Source: Acanthosepion lycidas (Eukaryota; Mollusca; Cephalopoda; Sepiida; Sepiidae). From it: a stretch of 64,000 nucleotides of DNA. The notes under the pieces were generated by a model. The model worked only from the letters and a program-made list of their open reading frames with translations, was not told the DNA's origin and made no database searches. Shown here piece by piece: positions 54,076-64,000 of this stretch. A program made the position numbers and the translations under genes. The first letter of the stretch is position 1, and every line of letters begins with the position of its first letter. The stretch covers positions 61,949,878 through 62,013,877 of the forward strand of contig OZ010574.1 in assembly GCA_963932145.1 (NCBI GenBank), in the 5' to 3' direction.

Positions 54076-54429
54076 CCACAAAAACGTGATATCTCAGGTT
54101 TAAAATGAAATTTTAAAAATGAAAAGTCTTTTTTGAAGCTTTCATTTTAGTTTTAATTTCCAGCTAATTCTTCTAAAGTGCTGTAGTTTATACATCCACG
54201 GGTGAATTGTCTGAAATCAGAGGGGTCCATGGCGCCATCACATTTCCCAGTTTTGTGTTTGTTCAAGCCATTGTACTAAGCCTGAGGAGTCCATTATTTT
54301 CTGTTGTGGCTTTAAGTATTGGGAGCAGTTTCTTTCTTTGAGACAAGGTGTATGTGTTTTTGAAGTTACCTTCTTTATCTAAGGAAGTAGGACCTAAGAG
54401 GTGGTAGCTGGTATGAATTTAGAGTTGCC

Positions 54430-54600
54430 AAATTTAGTTCCTAGTCTGTCCTGCTATTTTACCCATAAGTGGGGGGGGAGAGATGAATTAATACCTTTCC
54501 CAAGATATAGGAATGCAATGAACTTGACTGGAATTTGAACTCAGCTCTTTGAATCTTCAATCTGAGCTGCTATCCATCATTCCACGGTACCTATAATAGA
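54430..54600 (-). mobile_element. 5S-SINE family middle fragment
   Basis: Complement of the tRNA-like part and body (GAATTTGAACTCAGCTCTTT; CTATTTTACCCATAAGTG). No 5S part. Confidence 0.55.
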
Positions 54601-55074
54601 TTAAATTTAATATTCCCAATAAAACAAAATACTTTTTCTGTATTTCAAAACTAATTTAAATTGACTGTAAGGAGTTTTGTTTTGAAATTGCTAAAAACAC
54701 TGATTTTAGTGCCATTTTTAGCCATCTGTCATCATGATGTAATTCTCTTTATTAAAAAATCTTTCAAAACTATTTTCTGAAACTGAGTAATATTAGTTAA
54801 TTTAAAGTTTAATTAATCTGATTTGAAACAAATATTACTCAAAGTTTAAAACGTCACAGAAGAAAAGTGGTTAAGGAAATATAGTGGATTCGGTAAACTG
54901 TGTCACATTTTTTTCATTTTTAACTTAAAAAAAATAGTCAATACAAAAATTATTTTAAAACTCAGAAAAATGCAGAGGTATTTCTCAGTTCCACATAGCT
55001 AAACAAAGGCAAGAGTAAATTTTATCAGAGAGGGTAGCCATTAATAAAAGATGAAACAAGAATCAAATCAATCT

Positions 55075-55195
55075 TTCTCTCTTTCTTTCTTACTGTCTCT
55101 CCCTGTTTCTCTTGCACTCTTTTCTTCTCTCTCACTCACACTATCTCTCTCTCTTTTGCACTGTCTCTCTCCTTCCCTCTCTTGCAGTGTTTCCA
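55075..55195. repeat. pyrimidine-rich (CT)n tract
   Basis: CTCTCT/TTTCTT-rich, ending CTCTCTTGCAG, which could serve as a splice acceptor. Confidence 0.85.
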
Positions 55196-55521
55196 TCTCA
55201 TTCTTGCTTTGATCTCCCGAGAAACACTAGTCAGTCAATCAGAAGAACATATATTTTTTTCTTAGGTAACCCATTTCCTTTCAGAAACTCACTGCTTTGT
55301 AACCCTGGATAGAAAAGGGTGTGGTGATTTTTGTGTTTTTAACATTGTTGCGAGTGTTGGTTCAATCATGCGTGATAAATGGCCATGAACTGAATCGGTT
55401 GATTGAAGCTTGCAGAGAAACAAAGGAAAAGGAAAGAAAAGAAAAAAGCAGATCACAGGAAACAACTAAGCTGACTCAAGGCATATCAGGATCCAAGCTG
55501 GGAAATTTCAAGTTGATTTAA
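55196..55521 (+). other. possible exon-like region, unproven
   Basis: The region after the acceptor-like CTCTTGCAG is less AT-rich. A 66-codon frame (55321-55521) starts with a hydrophobic stretch (MVIFVFLTLLRVLVQSCV) then basic residues. No homologue recognised. Confidence 0.2.
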
Positions 55522-57036
55522 AACTAACATCTAAAATTTCTTACTAAAACTGGCAAAGTTTAACATATGTACCCACAAAAAAAATGTTGCATCAAAAGGA
55601 TTTTTTCTTCTCAATATCGCTATTACTGTATATCCTCCCTCGACAATTATTATTTTAAAACAGTATTTTTTGAATTTTAATAAAAGCCAAACATATGAAA
55701 TTGGAATTATATATTCTTTTTTTCTTGAGAACTGACAACAAAATAATGAATTATTTTATTAGATTGTTTATTTACAAGTTTATAAAAATATGTGAACCAT
55801 GTAAGGTACCATTGCAGACTCCCTAAAATCCCTGGAAAATGCATTTTAAATAGTTTAAATGTCTCTTGTGAAATTAAATTTTGGTTTTCTTTGAAAGATA
55901 ATAGCCTAAAAAGCTAATCTGTATGAAGAGAAAAATAATTTTCTGTATGTAAAAATTCTGTAGATTTTCATCCTTTTTTAAAATATTGAATCATTGAAAC
56001 GCCATTTTAGACAAAAAATATAAACAAATTAAAAATTTCTTAAAATTCCAATATTTATCCTAGACTTGTGTTTTTAAATAAATTAGTAAATTTAATGATT
56101 AAGTGAATTTTGTAAAAGTAAGTTACATTTTGCTTAAAATATAATGAAAATAACATTTATTTAGTAATTAGTAACCTGTGATGTCATAGGTCATCAACAT
56201 TAGCTTTCTTTTACAATCCTGGATTTCAAAAGCACGTATTTTTTTTATTTTTTATTTTTTTTTTTTTTTTTTTTTAGAAATATGGGATATAGCATTACAA
56301 CAAACCAAAAATGGGTATTTTTATGTTTAAATTATCTTTAGCCTTACATAACCAATAGTTTAATAATATAATTTTTATTCTATATGCTTTCATGAAATTT
56401 AGTAGAATGAATAATTTTATTTTTTATACTATATTGGAAGTATAAAAAGAAGATTGGCAAAGTTATAAAAATTTACTTTTACTAGTTTTAAAATGTCAGC
56501 CTTGAAGAAATGTTTAATCGTCTAGGTCGTTTTTTTTAATACATGTTATTTTGGGAGAAGTTGATTTTTATGAAGACCAAACGGTTTGTGTAAAAAATTG
56601 TTTCACTTGTATATCTTTTTCAGCTTAACAGTTAAATAATGCCAAATTTGTGAAGGATCCATTTCTAGTTTATGGAAAATTATTTTTTTGAATATACTGA
56701 CCAATGAGAGATGTGATCTCAAGTTGTAATAAGAACTCGAATGGGGGCCTTGTGAGCCTATTTTTTCCAAATGTATACAACTCAGGACAGTGGTCGAAGG
56801 AAGAAGACATTTTAACAGCAAAGAGACAAAGCAAATCAAAATCAACGAGTAGAAGGCATTTGATATCAAGAAGAGAGCAATAAGAAGGTATCAGTTACTA
56901 GCCAGCTGCAGAGAGACTAAAGAATTTTGAAGTTCAAGTGAAAATTCTCCTGCAGTTGGACAACAAAGAACAAAAAGAATTCAAAGGAATTTTCTCAAGC
57001 ATGAGCAGTGAATTTAAGTGATGTTTCTAAAATTAT
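55522..57036. other. repeat-poor AT-rich DNA
   Basis: No copy of any family seen elsewhere in the window. A T-run at 56255-56275. No convincing exon. Confidence 0.5.
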
Positions 57037-57041
57037 TATAT

Positions 57042-57205
57042 TGTTATGAATAATCAAGAGTGGTCTCCCCTTGTTTCATTACTCTCCTCTTTCAGTGAGC
57101 TATTTCTGTTTACTGGGACTATAAAAGGATACTGTACATGAACCTTCTATTCTCAGTTGAATAAAGCGTTCTTAAAGCCTACACCTGTGTACTTTTGTCA
57201 TTACA
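57042..57205 (+). mobile_element. solo LTR, 164 bp
   Basis: Begins TGTTATGAATAATC and ends GTCATTACA (TG...CA), flanked by TATAT at 57037-57041 and 57206-57210. It contains a TATA box (TATAAAAGG near 57121) followed by a polyadenylation signal (GAATAAAGCG near 57161) in proper LTR order. The short length fits compact Ty3/gypsy-type LTRs. No internal element remains. Confidence 0.75.
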
Positions 57206-57210
57206 TATAT

Positions 57211-59030
57211 GTCTCAGAGATGCTCATTGGTTAAAAAATATTAAATATTTACTTTCAAAGCATTAATTTATTAACCCAGAAGAATGCCCGATCTTCTGGC
57301 TTAGAAACTATTTTTTTTTTGTTATTTGGTGTTTGACTGCATGTTTATTTCTGTCTTTGCTACACATATAAATCATATTACTTTTTGGTTAGGGTGAAGT
57401 AGTCAGACAAATGAAGTAATTCAGAAATATTTCAATTTTGAACAAAAAATAATCTCTAACAGTTGCAGAAATAAAATAATTCTTTTAAAAAAGGTTAACA
57501 TTTGAGAATGGCATTAAACATTACATTTTTCTATTCTTCAGACATTTCTTTATTTAACAAAAAAAAAAAACAGAAAAAGCTTGTGTTTCGAATAGCAAGA
57601 GGGTGGGTTTCAAAATCGCACTGAAAAATACTAGTAAATCTTTCAAAAATAAATATTCAGTATAGATTATTTTTTTTTTGTCCATTCTGAAAGAAAATAA
57701 GTTTTATTAAATTATGCAAGCACCAATTCTCTAAAAATTGAATTATTTTTGGTAAGGTTTTGGTAAAGATTTTTCAGTGTGTTCAAGGATGATATTGCAT
57801 AATTTTTTTTAATGAAATAGCATCTTCAGGGATTTTTTTCTTAATAGAACTGTAAAAGAAACATTCATGAACAATGCCCAAAATTAAAAAGTACACACCA
57901 GATATCGACAAAATGAAAGTGACCCCCAAAATACATTTCCACAAGTACTAATTCACTAATAAAATTATCTATTCAGTATATAATTCATTCAGTAAATGAA
58001 CAAGTACTAAAAATGTTGTTTAAATCGGATAATTCCTTGATAGTTTGCAATTTTTTTAAATCACGGGTAGCAATTTTTTCCTTTCATTTCAGGTAAAGAC
58101 CTATACAATGATGGTACCTCTAGTGAAGCAATAATATTTCTTTTTTCTTAGCCTTGGATTGAAAACCCAAATAAAACTGTGATAAAAGGCAACTAAAAGA
58201 AAATATGACAACAAAAAGTATACAAATCAATCATTGATGATGACATTAATATCAGTTATCTCCCTTTTTTCTGAACACTCTGAAAACTTATAAATGAAAA
58301 GACTGATTTTAGAAGTTAAAAAAAGTATATGGTTGTAAATAAATGTGGAAACTGGAAAACAAAAAGCATTACTTTCTCTTAAGGCTAAAATCTAAATAAC
58401 TTATTCCTATCTATTTTAATAAACTAATTAATTTTTATTCAAATTCAATGACGAAAAAATAAATTTCCAAATTAGCTTTTTGAAAAATACAAAAAACTAA
58501 AATGTGTACTTGTGGGTTATCCTACTTGATTTTGCTAAAAAGCTGTCACTAGGGGGTACTCCTTGAGCCTATACAAAGTCATGCATTTATCTCACTTTCC
58601 TTTTTTGAAAGCTTTTCAACTCTGGTTATAAGATATAGTCACAGATGGGAAAAAATGTCCGCCATTGGGGCACATTCATTTTCATGGTTTTCTCTCTCAC
58701 ACGATTGTTACACATGCACACACACAAACAAGTACATTCTTATTATAGCTAATTTCATGTCCTTTTTTTCCTTTTCGTCACATGCAATTCTTTTGTTAAT
58801 ACATGCATTGTCGTTTGTTTTATATTGTTTTGTGATTACCATTTTTTAGTTAGACTCACATTGAGTCCACCAATATAGTTTGTAGAATAAATGTTCCAGA
58901 AGCCCGTAAATATTTACTATCCAAAGTGTTGATTCACACAACATAATGGTGACTAAATATTTACACAAATATATTAGCATCCTGGAATATACTCAAGATT
59001 TAAGGTGTTATTTTAAAATCACTGAATTTT
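57211..59030. other. repeat-poor AT-rich DNA
   Basis: No recognised repeat family. Short frames only. Confidence 0.5.
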
Positions 59031-59034
59031 TTTT

Positions 59035-59790
59035 TTTAATCAGAGTCACCCCAAACAAGGCAGTAAATCCACTAAGACAAGGGTTTACATGGTGTGAAAG
59101 AATTAGGAACGGAAACATTAATGATGAGTGAAAAGAGAAAAGAGTAATCAGGAGGGCAGTAGATATCGATTGGCATTGCATTTAAATTTTCAAAGATTAA
59201 AGTTTGCTGAAAAGCATGGAGCCAAAAGTGAAGTGCCAAAAAGAAACTATTAGCATAAAATTTACAGTTACATCTAGTCAGCTCATCTGTAAATTGAAGA
59301 GATCTCAATGCCAGTCTAGTACTGGGCTCAATTCAAAAACTCTAGGTACCACAGCAAAGAGTTCATCCAAGTAATTACCATGAAAGTATTTATAGAAAAG
59401 GCACAGAAAATCAACCTTATGGCAGTGGGAAAGTAACTGAAGTTGAGCTGCCAGATCAGGACCAGTAATATTGCTGATTCTTCTTTGGATCTTATCAAGG
59501 AGCTCAAGGTAAATAGCAGGGACAGTGGACCATATGTGGCAGCAATATTCTAAGCATGGACAAATGATAGACTTATAGATATATGTATGTTAGATTCTGG
59601 AGAGAAAAAAATGACCCCACTTTCTTTGCAGCTGACCTAGCAATTAATCCAATACAGTCTTTCCACATTATGTCAGCTAAGAATTTTAGCCCAATAAGGC
59701 ACAACAAATCGCTTTCCTGGTGGTTAGCATCAGTCATACTGATGGGGTCTTTCAGCTGATTAATGGAGAGAAGTTTTTTTTTTTTTTCAT
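59035..59790 (-). pseudogene. jockey-like LINE 3' end, long copy
   Basis: Tail at 59045 (CACCCCAAACAAGGCAGTAA) and then, on the minus strand, RSLQFTDELTRCNCKFYANS (59308-59250), family segments to about 59590, and a further RT-proximal block (CGCTTTCCTGGTGGTTAGCA) shared with 5900-5960. Broken in all frames. Confidence 0.75.
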
Positions 59791-60159
59791 GCTTCCAAAA
59801 AGAGAGAGTGGTCAGATCAATTTCCTGAAATCAAATTAGAAGCAAACATTCAAACTCAATAATCAGCGACATGCTGACTGAAATGATGTTTTCAAACTTT
59901 GTAAATTCAGAAAAATCAAACGTCTTTTAGTGGTCCAGATAGCAGTTCTTTAATTCAAGTTATATATTTAAACCATTGTCAGGAAGTGCAACTTAATTCT
60001 TGGCTTGTCATAAATATGGTTAATTAAAATTATTTCAAAGTTGGAAGCCGCAAGTTTCTTGTTTCTAATTTGAACTTCGAACTGTGCTAATACTATACAG
60101 CTGTGATTCCTCAAATGTACGTCATGGCATCCCACGGATCCATGGTTAGCTCCAAGGGA

Positions 60160-60475
60160 TGTTGCGGACATTTGAAAATGTTAATTAATTCAACATGGTG
60201 ATGCACAGTCAGGATATAAGAAACAATATCTAATTGTAGTGTAGTGTTACTGACTCATAGGAAGTAGTATACACTCAACTGCCTAATGGGTAATAGCTGT
60301 AGCTATTTATAGTCTTTGTGACTTTATTCTTAACTCCCTGTAGTGAAGATGTTTTAATCCCTAATCTTCCCTGATATTACTTCTTGGAGCTTTTGTCTCC
60401 TCACTAATAAAGCATTCTGTCTATCTAGTGTTTAACTTCCTGATTTCAATACTAGATGTCATTCATTCTATATAG
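60160..60475 (+). mobile_element. candidate second LTR-like element
   Basis: TTTATAG box at about 60308 and ACTAATAAAGC at about 60403 in LTR-like order. TGTAGTGTAG at 60235 and CTAAT at 60230-60234 and 60404-60408 suggest boundaries, but the polyA signal would then fall outside, so the extent is uncertain. Confidence 0.25.
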
Positions 60476-60715
60476 GCATTCTGAATTGTTTCAGAGAATC
60501 CTGGCATATCGTGGTTTGATAAAAGTAATCACAGATTCTCTGTGCAAATAGACGTGGGGAAAAGTAAGTATTGAACAAAAATCAACAGGGAAAAGCAAAT
60601 GAAGGTAACTGTCTCTAATTTGACTCCAAGATTTAAGAAACTACCAGAAACAGCAGGCTAACCCACCCAATTATGATTATAAAAAAAATAAATCTTTTAC
60701 ATTAATTTAAATTAC

Positions 60716-60717
<2 letters not shown>

Positions 60718-60763
<46 letters not shown>

Positions 60764-60765
60764 AT
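60718..60765. repeat. (TA)n(GT)n microsatellite
   Basis: TA run then GT run. Confidence 0.95.
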
Positions 60766-61920
60766 ATGTAGTTACTACCAAAGATTTGCTAAAAAACAAG
60801 CATACACGATAAAAAATAAAGGCCCTGAACTTAATGAAAACAGTTTTAGCATCAAAAACCTTTATGTTATTATTCAGAGAAAAGACCAAAGGATTTTTAA
60901 TTATTAGATTATATTGTTTTTAATTGTTTTTAGAATATTAAAGAATTTTGGTTAAATTATTTTTTAGTTGCATCAGTGGGTTACCATATATTAGTATAAG
61001 AAGTTTAAGCGTATTTTTGTGATGCAAAATACATTGATTTGGAAATTCTTGCAAAAATCTAATAATTGTTAGATTTTAATAAGCCTTTCAGCACTTATTC
61101 AAAAATTTAATTAAATTATTTTAGAAATGTTTTAGAAAATTTTGGGATTTTTCTTTTACATCTGTTACTCTCCGCACATTAAATTTCATGACATTTCAAG
61201 AAATTCATTTTTGTAAGATTTAATGTTTTGTTTTAGTTATAAGCAGAAGTTTTGGGAAAATTTAAACCATTTTTTTTTTTATTTTTTGTAAAACAAGATC
61301 TCCAGTTAAAGAAACTTAAATCTTTTCTGAATTCTAAAATAAAAAATGAAATAAAAGTAAGACATTATTTAATTAGAAAAGTTTTTAATTGCTTTTAGGA
61401 ATAAGACATTATGGACACTATTGTCTTACAATATCTTTTTTTTATTTGATGAATAGTCAATTTTTACAAGAATTATTTTCATTTCTTTTTAAATTTGAAT
61501 TTGTAAAGTTTTAAATCTCTTTAAATTCTGTATTTATTTGTACCTGTTAGGTGATATTGTCATCAAGTAAAAACTATATTAACTAATCATAAATGGAAAA
61601 GCTTACTACAATTCAGTGACGCCCAGTATTCCTTATTTTTGAATTTTTTGGTGTGAGTGTAAATGTGCTGATTTTTGTAAATATGGATGTCCATACATGA
61701 TATTATCTGAAAATAAGAGAAGTAACTATAGTAAATTTAAAGCCAAAGTATGTAAAATTAAAAAAAAAAAATGGATTACTTAGAATATTTTCCTAAACTT
61801 TTAAAATTACTGGGTAGGTAAAATTTATATAAAAAGACATTCACATTATATTTGTCAAGTAATTTTTATGGATATGTCCCCTGTAGAAAAAGTTTCCAAA
61901 CTTTAGTTTATCAAGATAGT
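60766..61920. other. repeat-poor AT-rich DNA
   Basis: No family match, no convincing exon. Confidence 0.5.
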
Positions 61921-61924
61921 TGTC

Positions 61925-62300
61925 AACACCACATAAAAACACCCACCTTGTTCTGGTAAGATTTCTTCTATGTTATCTAGACATTATGAATTTAAGTGCA
62001 GTACCAGATTGGCAGTTAGGTCCCATCCTCTTACAATTGAAATGGCTAGATGTAATCATACGTTTTATGCTAACAATTTCCTCTCTCGCACTTCTCGTTT
62101 GTGAAACTCTTCTGGCTTCTTGTTTCCAGTCAACTTTGATTTTCAAACATTTAAATGCAGTGCCAACTGCTATCTTTTGTCTTAATTCCTCTTATTGTTC
62201 TTACCCCTTAATATTTATTTTTCTCATATTCTCTTACATTCAGTAACCCCTTACATCTTAGTGGCTTTATTGCCTTACTTAGAGTGGAATGATAAAAAAA
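61925..62300 (+). pseudogene. jockey-like LINE RT C-terminus and tail
   Basis: Out-of-phase frame 61920-62246, with family blocks TTTAAGTGCAGTACCAGATT, GCTAACAATTTCCTC and the tail CCCTTACATCTTAGTGGCTT. 5' truncated. Confidence 0.75.
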
Positions 62301-62389
62301 AAATAGTGAATACAAACCAAAAATAATAATAATAATGAATGACAATACTTCATCTAATAAAAATGAAGGTGAAAGTAGATACTAGTCAA

Positions 62390-62655
62390 AAATTAATAAT
62401 TCTCACAGAATTCCAATTTTCTAACATTTCTTTTCTCGCACCTCTCACTTGTGAAACTCTTTTCTGACTTGTTGCTTTTCAGTCAACTTTGATCTTCGAA
62501 CATTTAAATGCAGTGCCAATCATTATCTTTTGTCATAATTCCTCTTTTATTGTTTTCTCTCCTTAATATTTATTTTTTTCATATTCTCTCACACTTAGTA
62601 ATGACTTGCATCTTGGTAACTGTATTGTCTTGCTTGGAGTGAAATGATTAAAAAA
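62390..62655 (+). mobile_element. jockey-like LINE tail, second copy
   Basis: Repeats the last 250 bp of the preceding copy (CGCACCTCTCACTTGTGAAA, AACATTTAAATGCAGTGCCA, CTTGCTTGGAGTGAAATG), so two 3' ends lie in tandem. Confidence 0.7.
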
Positions 62656-62984
62656 ATATTAATGAATATAAAATAACAAATTATTTGTTCAGAAATGTTG
62701 TGGGGGGGGATGCGCCCCATTTGCCATATCCTAAATATGACACACTGCAGTTGAAAGTTTATTGCTGTCAGTAAAAATTTTGCATCCGATTTGCTCTCAT
62801 GGTTTTAAATCAGTTTATTTATGCATGAAGCTTGTTTGGGAGCAATTTCTCTAACATTCCCTTCGATTAATGGTAAATCCTTTAATGTCGGTGAACTGCA
62901 TGTTAAATTCCCTGAGGTGTTTTAAATTTAACAACCAGAAATAACCATGGCTTGGAAAATCCTCACTGTTTTATTGCCTCTGCA

Positions 62985-63100
62985 CAACGCTTAATAAGTT
63001 CAGCTTAGATTTTGCCCAAGAGTGAAAGTGAGGATTGAACTCACTCCTCAGTAGTAATGTTCAAGAAGATTGTCTTGTTAACTGTTACTCCACCATGAAG
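62985..63100 (-). mobile_element. tRNA-like SINE fragment
   Basis: GAGGATTGAACTCACTCC is the complement of a Pol III B-box (GAGTTCAATCC). The D-arm-like part is at 63060-63095. Confidence 0.45.
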
Positions 63101-63286
63101 CAACCTTGTAATTGATTTATTGCCTGACCTACTAAATAAAAACTTGCCATTATCTACAATGAGCAGATATTAGGCTCCATTCAGGTCCATATTACAAAGA
63201 GAAGGTTTTGGGAGAGAGAAAAAACAAAACAAATACCAATCAATAATTGCATACAATAGCAAGTAAGTCATATACCATAATATATG

Positions 63287-63655
63287 AGGCTTGTCCAGAA
63301 CATATTCAGCCATTTTGTATATATTGAGCACCGGCTGTCTGAGTCTACTTTGCAACTAATCAGAAGGGACATTATTGCACATGTGTGAACAAACTCTCTC
63401 CAGTAGGGTTACTCAGATGGCAATGAGATGCCATTGAGTAAGATTGTATATTGTGTGACCACAATGTACAAGGTCAGTCCAGAACATATTCAGCCATTTT
63501 GTATATATTGAGAACCGGCTGTCCAACTCTACTTTGCAACTAATCAGAAGGGACACTATTGTGCATGTCTGAACAAACACTCTCCAGTAGGGTTACTCAG
63601 TCAGCAATGAGATGCCATTGAGTAAGATTGTATATTGTATGACTGCTACATTCAC
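63287..63655. repeat. two-copy tandem duplication, ~183-bp unit
   Basis: GTCCAGAACATATTCAGCCA begins both units (63293, 63477). Shared GGTTACTCAG and ATGAGATGCCATTGAGTAAG follow. About 90% alike by eye. Confidence 0.85.
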
Positions 63656-63839
63656 AATGACCAAACGGAGATTCTTCATGTCCTGTCCAAGGATTATTTA
63701 CAGCACACTGAATCTTCTAGATTTGTCACTGTGATGAAATGTATCTGTGTGCGTATGTGTGGATGGATGGGGCTATTAAACAATAATACAAGACTTGGAT
63801 CGTCATTACTTAATTTATTTCCTACAATATTTCGTCAGT

Positions 63840-64000
63840 TATTCTCAGCAAGTCTGTGGTATGCAGGCCCCCTCATCCAAGCCAATATGCAAACCCTACA
63901 TTCTCCAGTGATATCTGAGAGAGAGACTGTCTCCAATCATGCCCGGGGAAGTTGTTTGTATAACCCTCTGTCCAATATTCTTGTTCCAACGCTTGCAATA
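63840..64000. repeat. dispersed repeat family U2, copy 3 (runs off the window)
   Basis: CCCCCTCATCCAAGCC, TGATATCTGAGAGAGAGACT, as at 6340 and 34590. Confidence 0.55.

Noticed and set aside
60235..60403. A 169-bp LTR with CTAAT duplications
   Set aside because: The polyA signal falls outside these limits, so the short duplication is probably chance; kept only as a low-confidence LTR-like region.
63657..63730. Start of a transposase gene
   Set aside because: The frame closes within about 25 codons and shows no domain.

Overview
This window looks like AT-rich, intron- or intergene-scale DNA from an animal genome, most likely a cephalopod mollusc (octopus-like). The evidence is an animal-type retroelement set: jockey-like and RTE-like LINEs, Penelope-like elements, Tc1/mariner elements and Pol III-derived SINEs, plus very many (TA)n/(CA)n microsatellites. 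The species call is inference from remembered repeat families, not a database match. There are no bacterial-type operons. Nearly every long open frame is a decayed retroelement or an unspliced tandem repeat.

Only one stretch reads as a host protein exon: 22507-22756 on the minus strand. It encodes part of a phospholipase B-like (PLBD family) protein and has good splice signals on both sides. No neighbouring exon was found, so much of the window may be intron of that gene or spacer around it.

Layout. 0-5 kb: Penelope-like 3' ends, RTE-like and jockey-like LINE tails, a non-autonomous Tc1-like element, and an inverted SINE unit with an expanded 7-copy array. 5-9 kb: two jockey-like reverse-transcriptase fragments, one interrupted by another retroelement with a 9-bp target duplication, then a 36-bp minisatellite. 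9-15 kb: unclassified repeats and a jockey-like copy interrupted by an inverted SINE unit with a 12-bp target duplication. 15-18 kb: a 98-bp palindrome, a mariner-type transposase pseudogene and a decayed LINE reverse transcriptase. 19-22 kb: a Penelope-like copy carrying a MADE1-like palindromic mariner MITE, a 1.2-kb inverted-repeat unit and minisatellites. 22-30 kb: the PLBD exon, LINE tails, tandem tRNA-like units, a 25 x 28-bp perfect array, another Penelope-like copy (empty for the MITE) and a second Tc1-like element. 31-35 kb: a hammerhead-ribozyme-like motif and nested LINE tails. 35-54 kb: jockey-like copies, 5S-rRNA-derived SINEs (five clear copies and one remnant), a 0.56-kb polypurine tract, a GC-richer LTR-like block, and a Penelope-like copy ending beside a perfect 61-bp hairpin. 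54-64 kb: mostly repeat-poor AT-rich DNA with a 164-bp solo LTR and a few LINE and SINE fragments.

The most interesting structures are: (1) a SINE family whose head is 5S rRNA followed by a tRNA-like box, with a shared tail; (2) a SINE family found four times as an inverted unit with its 3' tail at both outer ends; (3) the MADE1-like hairpin with a paralogous empty site; and (4) the hammerhead-like core. All copy and boundary calls come from reading the sequence by eye.
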